The notes: generated by a model not told the origin, from the sequence alone. A DNA stretch of 64,000 nucleotides from Corella eumyota (GCA_963082875.1 OY720097.1:23382501-23446500); one strand, 5' to 3'. Positions 32,522 to 44,701 are shown, numbered from the stretch's first letter. A program made the numbers and translations.

Positions 32522-32864
32522 ATGCGGGCAGTTCGAGTATTTAGTCTAAGTGTTTTTATTTTGCTTGTCTGTGAGATTTTAGAAGTTGAGAATAGTTTAC
32601 AAGCGAGGCAGTGTAATAACAACAGCGTTGAACAAAGATTAAACTGTGATCATAGTGGAATAACCGAACAGCAATGTGTAAGCAAAGGTTGCTGTTTTGA
32701 TGATTCAATCCCTGGAGTGCCTTGGTGCTTTCTAAGAGATCGTAAGGAATATTATCACAAATTAAATTGCCAATTCAGCTAATATCACTTTTTAGACGCA
32801 TGTTTTAAGAATACTAAAAGCTTCAGTTTGTTTAATTTTTGTATTAATATATATAGTTTTGTAT

Positions 32865-33145
32865 ATATCCTTATTCTCGATGTGGGAAGGTCAAATGCGC
32901 GACCTAAACATAGAGTAACATCAGTTATTCTGACCCAGTCTTAAGTTGACTTTGGCAGTTTGGGATATTATATAGATTATAATTACCTGATAATTATACT
33001 GCTGATTAAGTGCTGGCTCAGCAGAAGTTTATACCGTTTATAGCGCTTTACTTAAGGGCGCTACAGCATGAAAGCAGTGAGGATTGAACTCACGACCTCA
33101 TGTAGTGTAGGAAGTGTTCTTACCACTACGCCACAATGCCAATTA
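32865..33145 (-). repeat. S1 SINE in TFF-B intron 1
   Basis: Near full-length minus-strand copy: ttattctcgatgtgggaagg, gtaacatcagttattctgac, gattaagtgctggctcagca, reverse B box ggattgaactcacgacc, head accactacgccac. Duplicated at 45,982-46,262. Confidence 0.88.
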
Positions 33146-33819
33146 CTAATTGCTTGTAGTTTTTTATATAAATGGTCGTTTATAAATATTAATTCAGCAT
33201 TGATGTTCGCCATTTTCGTTTCTGAATTGTTTAAGAGAATAATTTAAATATCTTCCAGAGTGCCAATTCACAGCAGGAAGAATTGAATGTGGATTCCCAG
33301 GAGTAACAGCAGAGGAATGTCGTTCCAACGGTTGCTGTTTTGATAGTACAACACATGGCACCACCTGGTGTTATGAACCATTGCGTAAGAATAATTTTAA
33401 TTTAATATAATCTTTTTTAAAACTTCAGATATTTTTTTTTAATTCACCAATTTCAGCTGACGATCCGTGTTATATTAATGATGATAAGGAAAAGAGAATC
33501 GACTGCGGGTTTGGCGGAATAACAAAAACACAATGTCGTTTGAAAGGTTGTTGCTATGACAACTCAAAAGATGGGGTGCCCTGGTGTTTTCAAAGAGCAG
33601 GCAAGATATATTTTGTTCTAAATGACCAATTTGTTTGCTAATTACTTAAACCAAGTCTATTTACTTGATTGTCAGATCTATATTTTTATTGTGGCAGAAT
33701 GACCACAGCTAATAGGAGTTATATCGTCAACTAAAATTTATTTTATATTTCATTTAAAGTTTTGTTTTAAAAAAGGTAAAAAAATATTTAAAAATTTAAG
33801 CAAGTGTATAAAAAGTCTA

Positions 33820-34325
33820 AGGCTTGGAACTGGAAACTAAAAGGTTTCGGGTTCGAGTCTTACTGATGCCACACTATTCGCCCTTGAGCCCGGCGTTTAC
33901 AGATAGCTTAAACACACCAAAAGGTTTCGGGTCCGAGCCGCACTAATGCCACGCTATTCGCCCTTGAGCCCGGCGTTTACAGATAGCTTAAACACACCAA
34001 AAGTTTTCGGGTTCGAGCCGCACCAAAGCCACACTAATCGCCTTTGAGCCCAGCATTTACAGATAGCTTAAACACACCAAAAGGTTTAGGGTTCGAGCCG
34101 CACCAATGTCACACTAATCGCCTTGAGCCCGGCGTTTACAGATAGCTTAAACACACCAAAAGGTTTAGGGTTCGAGCCGCACCAATGCCCCATTATTCGC
34201 CCTTCAGTCTGACGTTTACAGATAGCTTAAACACACCAAAAGATTTCGGGTTCGAGCCGCACCAATGCCACATTATTCGCCCTTCAGTCTGACGTTTACA
34301 GATAGCTTATACACGTCAAGTAAAT
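33820..34325 (+). repeat. 80 bp tandem array of S2 B-box units (TFF-B intron 3)
   Basis: Six units of about 79-80 bp: aaaggtttcgggttcgagcc, gcaccaatgccacactattc, gcccttgagcccggcgttta, cagatagcttaaacac. It sits in the intron equivalent to the TFF-A array. Its units are closer to the parent S2 body (ttgagcccggcg) than the TFF-A units (ttcggtctagcg). Duplicated at 46,937-47,442. Confidence 0.9.
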
Positions 34326-34529
34326 TATTATTTATTTTTTTGTAGAATGCCGACATACTACAGATCGAGTTGAATGTGGATTTTCAGGAATAACCCCCGA
34401 ACAATGTCGTTCGAGAAATTGTTGTTTTGATGCCACAACACCTGGCGCCACCTGGTGTTTCGAAGGATCACGAAAGAATTTATTTTCTAGCTCTACAAAA
34501 TTTTATTTTCACAAACTTCAATTTTTTTT

Positions 34530-34665
34530 TTCCATATCCTTAAGGTGATAGGTTTTTATATTTTTTATTGTGAGGGGTGGGCTGTTATGACGTGGTTGAA
34601 CTATTCGTAAACGCCGGGCTCAAGGGCGAATAGTGTGACATTGGTGCGGCTCAAATCCGAAACCT
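34530..34665 (-). repeat. S2 SINE, reverse copy in TFF-B intron 4
   Basis: Begins with the reverse S2 tail tccatatccttaaggtgata, then aacgccgggctcaagggcga, atagtgtgacattggtgcgg and the B-box reverse; the head is missing. Duplicated at 47,647-47,782. Confidence 0.8.
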
Positions 34666-35021
34666 TCTTTAATTTATTTTTTTATTTTTAAGGAAAATTT
34701 ACTTCCCCACCAACGCCCCCTACCGACAACAAATGTAATGCAAATAATGCGGAAAGTCGACTAAACTGCGGATTTTTCGGAATAACTCAAGAAGAATGTA
34801 TTTTTCACAAATGTTGCTTCGATAAATCAACACCTGGGGTGCCCTGGTGCTTCCACAAAGAAGGCAAGATATATTCAAAAATATATTTGTTTTAAATGTT
34901 CTAGTTAACTGCAGACTATAATTTACCAGAATATTTCAGTGACTGCCTTTCCTGGGCTGTATTTTCAATATTTTATCCATTTTTAAAAGTTTTAAACCCA
35001 TGAATATTTCCAACTGAAAAC

Positions 35022-35275
35022 CGACAGCGTGGTGTAGTGGTAAGAACAATTGCTACACCACCATGAGGTCGTGGGTTCAATCCCCACTGCTCCCATGCTG
35101 TCACTTCTGCTGAGCCAGCACTTAATCAGCAGCATAATTACTGGGCAATTATAATTTATAATATCCCAAACTGCTAAAGGCAACTCGAGACTGGGTCAGG
35201 GTAACGGATGTTACTCTATGTTTAGGTCGCGCATTCAACCTAACTACATCGAGGATAAAGATATATACAAAAAAA
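35022..35275 (+). repeat. S1 SINE in TFF-B intron 5
   Basis: Head gacagcgtggtgtagtggta, B box gggttcaatccccact, small internal deletion after catgctgt, then gcacttaatcagcagcataa, gactgggtcagggtaacgga and the poly-A tail. Duplicated at 48,139-48,392. Confidence 0.9.
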
Positions 35276-35319
35276 AACTAAAATCCAAAGTAAATGCCTT
35301 TTAACTATTTGTGGTAGTC

Positions 35320-35720
35320 ATAAAATCTGATTACGAGCCGGAAGGTTCCTGGTTTGAACCGCACTAATGCCATACTATTCGCCCTAAAGCCTGCTGTTTT
35401 CAAATTGCCTAATATTCATTTTTTTGTAGAGTGTCAACAAACTACAGAACGAATCGACTGCGGGTTTTCAAGTATAAGCCCCGGCGACTGTCGCCATAGA
35501 GGTTGTTGCTTTGACAACAAAACACCTGGCGCCATCTGGTGTTTCCAGAAATCAGGTAAACCTCTCGTAAAAAGTTTAGTTTAGTTGTAAATCATATCGG
35601 TCATAACATCGGGCTACTAGCCAAAAGGTTTCGGGTTCGATCCTCAATAATGCCACACTACTCATATTTGAGCCCGGCGTTTAGAGATAGCCTAAACACC
35701 CGTTCCAAAAAATATAAAAA
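35320..35720 (+). repeat. Two degraded S2 fragments around TFF-B exon 6
   Basis: About 35,330-35,410 (gagccggaaggttcctggtt) lies just upstream of exon 6. About 35,590-35,720 (aaaggtttcgggttcgatcc, gagcccggcgtttagagata) lies just downstream. Exon 6 itself (35430-35555) is not part of the repeat. Duplicated at plus 13,117. Confidence 0.65.
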
Positions 35721-35961
35721 TTTTAAGATTTTAAGAAAAAAAACTTGAAATTTTTGGGGTTGTACTAAAATACGGGATGTGGGAAATAACGAGGTCGTAT
35801 GTGGACATTAACAAAAAATCGCTAAATGCGGAAAAGGAAGAAATTTTTAAGAGATTTAAAAAAAGGAACCTTTTTCAAATTCCTGAAATAGACCCTTTAA
35901 AGGACCCCTTAAAAAAAGGAAAAAGGTACCTTCCCTGAAAAGCACCCTTTTAAAAAAGGAC

Positions 35962-35998
35962 ATTAATACTTATGGCTTAACATTTAACATTAATACTT
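35962..35998. other. Tandem-duplication junction with templated filler
   Basis: About 37 bp between the two copies. It consists of repeated starts of the copy sequence: attaatacttatggc, then ttaacattta, then attaatactta, before the full attaatacttatggcatg begins copy 2. This resembles replication-template slippage at the join. Confidence 0.8.
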
Positions 35999-36586
35999 AA
36001 CATTAATACTTATGGCATGTTTTAAATTATTAAATTGATTTTGTCATTTTTTTCCCGTCCTTTGTTGTAATATTGATTGTATATCGTATTTATTATTTAC
36101 TTTTATCAATGCATGAAAAAACAAAATAATAAAAAAAATTCCCAAGTTATTTTAAAACTAAATTTAATTTTTTATATAAAAAAAAAATTTTTTGATGCCG
36201 TTACTTTTGCAGTTTTTATCACTTATAAATTTTTTATTTTATTTATTATATTTGTTATATTGTGACAGAACGAAAGTTTCATTGTGATGTCATCAATGTG
36301 TATAATTGCTAATTGTTCACGCTTGAGTGAAAACACGAAATATTTGAAACCAGAAATTGAAATCATTTCTTGGTATGCAAAAAATACGAACGACATGCCA
36401 GAGGTAAATTAACAAAACTTTTGTATTTTAAAATTCCTAAATTAATTAAACAAGTTTTTACAACAACCCACAACAACCCACAGCACTAAAGTTTATGACA
36501 AAACAAGTTCATCAAAAATTCATTAAACGTTTATGTGAAATTTATTGTTAAATATCATATATTTCATAATTTTATTTTACTTATTT

Positions 36587-36847
36587 TAAAGTAGAAAAGT
36601 CAACTTTACAGCCTAAACATAAAGTAACATCAGTTACTCCAACCCAGTCTTGAGTTGCCTGTGGCAGTTTGGCATATTATAGATTATAATTGCCCGATAA
36701 ATAAACTGCTGATTATATGCTGACTCAGCAGGAGTTCATACCGTTTATAGTGCTTTACTCTAGGGTGCTACAGCATAAGAGCAGTAGGGATCGAACCCAG
36801 GACCTCATGTAGTGAAATCTAAATCTAACCACTATACCAGGAAAACT
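36587..36847 (-). repeat. S1 SINE (duplicate of 23,470)
   Basis: Copy of the intron 6 SINE carried by the segmental duplication. Confidence 0.85.
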
Positions 36848-37491
36848 ATATTTAGTTAGGAACTTGTCTAATTAAAAATAAACCAAAACTCACTTTTAGA
36901 ATTGTTCGACACTCCCTCAACTCAGCAACCTCACATTGGCGTACATCGTCGACGAACAAAACAACGACTTTATCCTCGCCAACCAGGACATCATTAAATC
37001 TATTTTGGAGGTAAAATAAAAAAATTAAAATAAAATTGTTTTAGTAATTTAAATTAATAAAATAAAGTTTGAGCAAAATATAAATTTTGATCTTAGCAAT
37101 ACAAGCATTTTTTAATTAAAAACTATTTAATAATTCAGAAAGCATAATTTTTTATTATTACATCATAGTTATTAGAATCATCTATGACATCACAAGACCA
37201 TAGAAGTGCAGGATTCTCTGCTCTAGAGTTAACAGAAGGTTTAACAAAGCTGGCGAACAATCAGGAGAACAGTTTGGTTATTGCTAAGATGGGAGTTCTG
37301 GAAAGTTTGAGGTTGATGCTGAAACAAGGTGAAAAAAAAAAGTTTATATTTTAACATTTTTATTTAAATATTTCTTTAATTGCATATTTTATGATAATAA
37401 AAACAATCAAAAATATATAAAAAACCCAGAGTAAAACCAAAAATTTAGAACCAAAGATTTTAAGAAATTGACAAAAAGTTTTTTTTTAATT

Positions 37492-37697
37492 GTATCTTTA
37501 TCCTCGATGTGAGAAGGTCTAAAGCGCAACCTAAACATAGAGTAACATTTGTTACTCCGACCCAGTCTCGAGTTGTCTTTGGCAGTTTGGGATATTATTG
37601 ATTATAATAGTCCAATAATTATGCTGCTGACTAAGTGCATGCTTAGCAGAAGTTTGTACCGTTTATAGCACCTTACTCAAGGGTGCTTGAACTAAAC
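37492..37697 (-). repeat. S1 SINE (duplicate of 24,375)
   Basis: Head-truncated copy carried by the segmental duplication. Confidence 0.8.
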
Positions 37698-38576
37698 TAA
37701 TTTTAACAAGGAAAAAATAATATTTTAAATAACAAGGTATTGCTAATTCTTAAAAAATAAATAAAAACTTTTTAAAATTGCTTTAAAATATAAAACCAAA
37801 ATAATTCAACAATCTTACAAAAATTAACAAAATGTTGAACAAGATTTAAATATTCAAGGTTCAACTGAAGAGAAAGTAGCATCAGCGAAGTTGGTTTGGG
37901 TTTTGGCATTCACTCAAGAAAACAAAAAAACAATTAACTCAAATCAAGAGATTATTCAATTACTCGAGCAATACTCAAGCAAGCACTCAGTTTCAGAGTA
38001 AACTTGATTTTTAAATTTTCTAAATTTACAATTTGTTTAATTTATAATTTATCTAAAATATTAATTTAAAAGCCTTAACCTAAAAATCTTTTATTTTTTG
38101 TCTACCAATTAAGCAGAATAATTTATCATTTAATTGTGTTAATTTAAAAACAAAAAAGAAACTTTTGTACAAAAATTAAAATATTTTCACAGACAGTTAT
38201 CCACTACTTCTACCAATGCATTGTGGGTGCTAAAAATGAACAAATCTTCAGATAAAAAACCTTTAATAAACAAAAAAAGAGTCGCACAAACGGTAACAAT
38301 TATATTTAGCCCAGAATTTCAAAACAAAAAACAACCTGCAGTAGAATAATAACTTTAATAGTAATTCAATAAAATTAATTCTAACACCATTCTTATGTTA
38401 GAGCCAAGACGTTGTCCAAACTAAAGTTGGAAAGAAGCAAAATCATGTCATGATAAGTTATCAGTGGGATTGCCAACAACTTATGTTAAAGGTAACTTAT
38501 ACTATTTACAAATGGGATTAAATTATGTTTAGAAACTGTTGCGAAAGAAAAAGTTTATGCAATTCATTTCTCGAAT

Positions 38577-38852
38577 TTGTTTATTCTCGATATGGAAAGG
38601 TCGAATACGCGACCTAAACCTAGAGTAACATTAGTTACCCTAACCATGTCTCAAGTTGCCTTTGGTAGTTTGGGATTAAATTGTTTATAATTGGCCGATA
38701 ATTAATCTGTTAATTGATTATTGACTCGGCAGGAAATCATACCATTTAAATTTCCCCACTTAACTACACTACAGCATTAAAATAGTGAGAATCAAACCCA
38801 GAACCTCACAGAGATAAACTAAGTGTTTTAACCACTACATAACACCCTATTT
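38577..38852 (-). repeat. S1 SINE (duplicate of 25,460)
   Basis: Copy carried by the segmental duplication. Confidence 0.8.
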
Positions 38853-40331
38853 CATGTACAGATAAAGGAAGGATTACAGCAACAAGGTTATAAGGTTTGG
38901 ATGGATGTGGAAGAGATGGGAGGAAGCACTTTAGAGTCGATGGCATCCGCTGTTGAACAAAGTGAAGTTATCCTCGTTTGTATGTCTCAAAAGTACAAGG
39001 ATTCACCAAGTTGTAGGTGTGATGTCATAATGCTGGAGTGATGACATTATAATGTGATATCAATCAAGCTTTAGGCTAACTTTATAAATCTTAACATAAC
39101 GTTTTGTTACCTAAACCTAGTCGGTAGTTCACTTTAAATCTGGTTGCTAATATTTAAGGTCTGCTTAACTTTTAGAGTTTTAATATCGGGTTAAATTAAC
39201 ATTTTCAAAATATAACTTTGGCATGACAACATAGGGAATCATGCTTAGGACCCTTGGGTTTCTTAATTGAGTAATAGTAAGCTCGCTAAGTAATAATGTT
39301 GTTACAATAACCCACAGAACTGAGGCAGAATATGCTTACACGCTGAGAAAAGATTTCATCCCTCTCAGAGTGGAAACTGATTATAAACCGGATGGCTGGT
39401 TGGGTGAGTTTGCTTTGTAATTATTTTTGTAAAGTAGTTTAAAGTCATCTTTATATTAGCTGGCTTTAAATGAGTGTGTTTAACAAAAAGTTTATTATGT
39501 GGTTTAAAACTGTTTGAATTTAAGTAGATAAAAACATTTTGTAAGTAATTGATTTAAATTTACTTATGTTAATATTGACCCTAGTATTCTGCCACAAAAT
39601 AAGCTTAAAACTTGATATTTATAGGAGCCATTGCTGGTGCCAAATTTTACTTTGATTTCAGCAACAACTTGGTTGAACAAACTTTAATTAAACTCGTTAA
39701 GGAATTAGGTGAAAGGGGAAAAACTACAAGAAATAACGAGGTAATAATAACAAAAAAATCAACGAATTATTAAATCTATTCTGAGCAATAAAATAATTAA
39801 TTAAACACCAATTAACTTAGTCAATCAAAATTTGTATTTTTTTTATCCAAAATAACAAAACTAAGATAATATTAAAAGTTAACAATATATTAAGCTACAA
39901 CAACTTAAGATTACAATAACATTTAGAGCATTTATAAACTTTGGATTTAAAAAATAAACTTTTATAACTTTATATATAAATAGGAAACTCACTTTGAACC
40001 TCTTGTTGAAAAAGAAATTGCAGAGAATTTAAAAAAGCAAATCATCACAGAATGGACCAATCAGGATGTCCACAAGTGGGCAGTGGACAACAATTTAAAA
40101 TCGTAACTTTTTTTAAGATTTTTATTTGTATCTGTACAACATTAAAAAATCAAGTAATTAAGACCAAAAGTTGTGCTTTATTTTTAAACAATAATTAGGA
40201 CAAACATTTTTAATTGTTTTTGTTTTTAAATAAAACTTAATTAAATAATATTGCTAACGAATTAATTAACACTATTTAAAAACATGAGCTCCAATTTATA
40301 ACCCAACATATTTTTCTTGAATACTTTTTTT

Positions 40332-40609
40332 ATATTTATTTATTTATTCTTGATGCAGAAACCCCAACTTTACATCCTAAACATAAAGTAACATCAGTTA
40401 CTCTGACCCAGTCTTGAGTTGCCCGTGGCAGTTTGGGATATTATAGATTATAATTGCCCGGTAATTACGCTGCTGATTAAGTGCTGGCTCAGCCGGAGTT
40501 TATACCGTTTACAGCACCTAACTTAAGGACGCTACAACATGAGAGCAGTGGGGATCGAACTACGACCTCATGTGGTATAGCAAGTGTTCTTACCACTACA
40601 CAACATTAA
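40332..40609 (-). repeat. S1 SINE (duplicate of 27,215)
   Basis: Copy carried by the segmental duplication. Confidence 0.85.
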
Positions 40610-41237
40610 TTATAATTGTCGTTAATTTTTCTTAACTCTTCAGGTTAAAGTCACAAAACATAGACGGGAAAGTTCTTTATTTTCTTACAAAACTCAAGAA
40701 AGAAACTCCCGAGTTCTTCTACCAACATTCCACCAAGTATCTTAGATTAAAAGATTTTAGTGAAATTATGAGATTTGCTCAAGCTATCGAGAAGTTATCA
40801 TGAATTGTTTTAAAAATGTAGAATTGTTAGCATCTTGGTTTTAACTAAATGTTTAGGCTAACTCGTAGTCTGCATTAACTAAACTTTTTTAACCCGACCC
40901 TTTTTTACTTTTATTCTTTACACGTGTTTTTGTCATGTTTATCAATAAAGTTTGTGACCTATTTACGGCCACTTATGTTTATCGTATTTATTTATCCTCA
41001 AGTAGAAAGAACGACTTCAATAACATTTGTTTATTATTTATTAATTTTAAATAAACTTTGGCAGTTTAAAGTATTATCTAACAATAAATCTGCCATTTTT
41101 TTATTAAAAAGCTTTAATTAAGGATGCTACAGCGTAGAAGGAGGTAGTGCAACAATATTTTAGTCCGGCGTTTACAGATAGCTTTAAGCTTTGATTGTTC
41201 TTTAAACAGTAGATTCACTTTACCAGCTCGCAATAAT

Positions 41238-41397
41238 ACCAACTGACCGCTGTTGCGGAACAAAGCTCCATTATTGAAGAATAATAAAACCAAAAGTCGA
41301 CCACCTGAACGAATAACCTATTTGCCAGGCAAGGTTAAACTAAGTGAGAAAGAAATTTAACCAACGAATTAAAATTATCATTTTCTGTTCTACCACG
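41238..41397 (+). promoter_or_regulatory. Upstream module of TFF-A copy 2
   Basis: Same conserved blocks as at 28,121-28,280, within the duplication, so this copy should keep its promoter. Confidence 0.55.
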
Positions 41398-44300
41398 ATG
41401 CGAGTTGTTCAAGTATTTAGTTTAAGTGTTTTAATTTTGCTTGTCTGTGAGATTTCAGAAGTTGAGAATAGATCACAACCCAGCGTTTGTGAAAACATTC
41501 CAAAAACAACAAGGCTTGATTGTGGTCGTAGTGACGTAACAGAACAGGAATGTTTAGAAGGAGGTTGTTGCTTCGATGATTCAACTTCCGAAGGACCTAG
41601 GTGCTACCTCAGGCAAGGTAAGAAATATTTAAAGACTCTAAAGGCCCGTTTACATAGAGTACGCAACGCAACATAATGCAAGATTGTGCAACCATTTAAA
41701 ATGAACAGAGTCGTTCACACGTACGAAAGTTTTGCGAAAGTTACGTAAAATTTTGGAAAGTTTTGTGGCTGGAGCGAAATTTACGCAAGATTTCGTAAGC
41801 GGTATACTTTTATCTGGTATTTTGTATTAAAATATTAAAAAGAAATCCCTAGAACTCGTAAAGTTACGCAACGCAACGTTGCCCTGTCGTGTGAACAGGC
41901 CTTATTTTATTAACACAACAAACTAAACAATTCATCTGTTAAAATTACTTTTTAAGATTTGCTTTCATATCATGTTGCTAACTAGTATTTGCTTGTAGTA
42001 GTTTACCAACGCATCTTAAACAGTAAAAATCTATAATTTAGCCGTATTTAGCTTTACTGTTTGCAAAAACAGTTTTATAATGTTTCAGAAAATAATTTTA
42101 TTATTTTCCACATCAGAGTGCCAATTCAGAGCAGGAAGAACTAATTGCGGATTCTCAGGAGTAACAGCAGAGGCATGTCGTTCCAACGGTTGCTGTTTTG
42201 ATAATTCAACACGTGGCACCTTTTCGTGTTTTATAAAATTGAGTAAGAAGAAGTTTTCAAATTTTTCAAATTTTTAAATTTTTTTAAAAATTTAGATATT
42301 TTTTTATTTTAGCAACTCTTGTTGATTTGCAATGTTATGAATATAATGACAAAGAAAGTCGACTCGATTGTGGATTCGCTGAAATAACTAAGAAAGAATG
42401 TACATTGAGAGATTGTTGCTTCGATGACTCAACACCAGGGGTGCCCTGGTGCTTTCAAAAATCAGGTAAGCAATATTTAAAATCGACTTTGTCCAGTAGT
42501 GTAACGAACCGGTCATGGCTTCGGACTACGAGCCGAAAGGTTTCGGGTTTGAGCCGCACCAACGTCACACTATTCGCCCTTGAGCCCGGCGTTTACGGAT
42601 AGCTCAAACACGTCATAACAAATATAAAACCTATCACCTTGAGGTGATATGGAAAAAAAAACAATTTAAAATCGACTTCTGATTACAATATTCTTGGCTA
42701 TTTAAATAATTGCCCAGCTTGCAAACTTGATTTTAATTGTTGCAATATGGTCACAACTAATATAGGGTTAGTATGCTAATTTATCAACGCACCGCAAGAA
42801 TCACAATTTTCTATTTTTAGCAGTTACAAAACAAAGCAAATTTTCTACTAAGGTCCAATATAGATAGATGTCTTGTAACTTTTTGTTTAAAAAAAGGTTT
42901 TTGTTATTTTCGAGGTTTGGCATATTGGTTATGGCATTGCATTACGGGCCAAAAGGTTCCAGGTTTAACTCGTACCAATGGCACACTATTTGCCCTTCGG
43001 TCTGGCGTGTACAGATAGCTTAAACACACCAAAAGGTTTCGGGTTCGAGCTGCACCAATGCCACACTATTAGCCCTTCGGTCTAGCGTGTACAGATAGCT
43101 TAAACACACCAAAAGGTTTCGGGTTCGAGCCGCACCAATGCCACATTATTTGCCCTTCATTCTGGCGTTTACAGATAGCTTAAACACACCAAAAGGTTTC
43201 GGGTTCGAGCCGCACCAATGCCACACTATTAGCCCTTCGGTCTAGCGTGTACAGATAGCTTAAACACACCAAAAGGTTTCGGGTTCGAGCTGCGCCAATG
43301 CCACATTATTCGTCCTTCGGTCTAGCGTTTACAGATAGCTTAAACACAACAAAAGGTTTCGGGTTCGAGCTGCACCAATGCCACATTATTCGCCCTTCGG
43401 TCTAGCGTTTACAGATAGCTTAAACACAACAAAAGGTTTCGGGTTCGAGCCGCACCAATGCCACACTATTCACCCTTCGGTCTAGCGTGTACAGATAGCT
43501 TAAACACACCAACAGGTTTCGGGTTCGAGCTGCGCCAATGCCACATTATTCGTCCTTCGGTTTAGCGTTTACAGATAGCTTAAACACAACAAAACGTTTC
43601 GGGTTCGAGCTGCACCAATGCCACATCATTTATCCTTCGGTCTGGCGTTTACAGATAGCTTAAACATGTCACAGCAAATACGAAACCCATTACCTTAAGG
43701 CGATATGGAAAAAGTAGATTAATGATTATTTCTTTGCAGAATGTCGACATACCACAAACCGAACGAACTGCGGTTACACAGGAATAACAAGAGACAACTG
43801 TCCTTCAATCGGTTGCTGTTTCGATGATTCAACTTCTAACCCCATCTCGTGTTATAAACGCCTACGTAAAAAAACATTTCCTAATTTAAAACAGTTTTTA
43901 ACTTTTTAGGATTTGCAGATTGGATTACTTGTTTTTTACAGTCCTAGCTAATTTTCTCTAGTACTTTACGGTCCTCGCTAATTCTCTCTTGTATTTTATG
44001 GTCCAATCTAATTCTCTCTCATACTTTACAGTCCTAGCTAATTCTCTCTTTCGTACTTTACAGTCCTAAGGTTTTCCAACAACCGTAACATACTAGTGAT
44101 TCAATTTTCATTTTTTAGCAAAACCTTTTTTGACCCCAACTCCGGTTGAAGAATGTGATGCAGATGATGATAAAGAAAGTCGACTAAACTGCGGAGTTTT
44201 TGGAATAACTAAGAAAGAATGTAGTTTGAACGGTTGTTGCTTCGATGACTCAACACCTGGAGTGCCCTGGTGCTTCCAGAAGTCAGGTAAACCCACTTTA

Positions 44301-44701
44301 AAGAGTCTATTAGTTTAGTACTAAGTAATATTGGGCATGGTATTGGACTAAGAGCCGAAAGGTTTCGGGTTTGAACCGCACCAATGCCACACTATTCGAT
44401 CATTATTTCAGAATTTACGAATAGCTTAAAAACAGCAAAACAGCACCCTTCCAACAAAAATATAAAACTTATCAAAGCTTATAGTAATTAAAAAACGTTA
44501 AATTTATAATTAACAATTAGTTAAATTAAAGTTTTTTCTTATTAAATAAAAATATTTTTTAATATAGTCTGCAAGCAGACGACAGGAAGGAAGGATTGTG
44601 GGAACGCGGGGATTTCCCGTTCTGATTGTTTGACCCGGGGGTGTTGTTACGACGACTCAATCGATTTTCAGGCGTTTTGTTTTTTTCCACTGGGTGGATA
44701 A
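41398..44701 (+). CDS. Secreted six-trefoil protein TFF-A, copy 2
   Basis: Complete second gene: exons 41398-41617, 42117-42242, 42313-42465, 43740-43865, 44119-44286, 44568-44701; same 308-residue product as copy 1 as far as I compared. Signal peptide and six trefoil domains are retained, as are the MITE, the S2 array and the minisatellite in its introns. Its own upstream module is included in the duplicated block, so this copy should be independently expressed, doubling the dose of the secreted product if the duplication is real. Confidence 0.9.
41641..41903. mobile_element. MITE (duplicate of 28,524)
   Basis: Same element with AAGGCC termini, carried by the segmental duplication in TFF-A copy 2 intron 1. 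Confidence 0.75.
42917..43717 (+). repeat. 80 bp S2 B-box array (duplicate of 29,800)
   Basis: Same array in TFF-A copy 2 intron 3. No unit-number change between the two duplicates was seen, which argues for a very recent event. Confidence 0.92.

Larger units (their letters stand above)
32522..35555 (+). pseudogene. TFF-B copy 1, lacks its terminal exon
   Basis: Exons 1-6 of the seven-trefoil gene: 32522-32741, 33259-33384, 33457-33600, 34346-34471, 34693-34863, 35430-35555. The terminal exon, present downstream of copy 2 at 49431-49570, is absent because the duplication ends at 35,961. Exon 6 ends in phase 1 at a good donor (G|GTAAAC), and the next exon downstream is exon 6 of the truncated TIR copy, which expects phase 0. 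That join would be out of frame and stop after about 14 codons. Without splicing, the stop is shortly after 35,555. The trefoil domains themselves look undamaged, so a secreted six-domain product is still conceivable. It shares the non-canonical donors described for copy 2. Confidence 0.85.
22882..35961. repeat. 13.1 kb segmental duplication, copy 1
   Basis: Direct tandem partner of 35,999-49,078 with a constant offset of 13,117. It contains TIR-gene exons 6-16, all of TFF-A and TFF-B exons 1-6. The only difference I noticed is A at 33,676 against G at 46,793. All gene and repeat features in this block recur at plus 13,117. Confidence 0.97.
36269..40803 (+). pseudogene. ARM-TIR-SAM copy 2, lacks exons 1-5
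   Basis: Exons 6-16 at 36269-36403, 36900-37010, 37169-37328, 37859-37997, 38193-38292, 38402-38491, 38862-39016, 39318-39403, 39625-39740, 39984-40102 and 40644-40803. They look the same as copy 1. The ATG, the myristoylation signal, the first ARM part and the promoter are missing, since the duplication starts at 35,999. Upstream lies TFF-B copy 1 on the same strand, so any transcript would come from read-through or a cryptic promoter. The TIR and SAM coding parts are undamaged. By phase, TFF-B exon 6 (phase 1 out) could join in frame to exon 9 or exon 14 but not to exon 6. Confidence 0.88.

Noticed and set aside
34992-35183. 63-codon minus-strand frame containing [12 protein letters not shown]
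   Set aside because: This peptide is the translated head of the S1 SINE; the same words recur at 48,109 and 56,007, so it is a repeat artefact.
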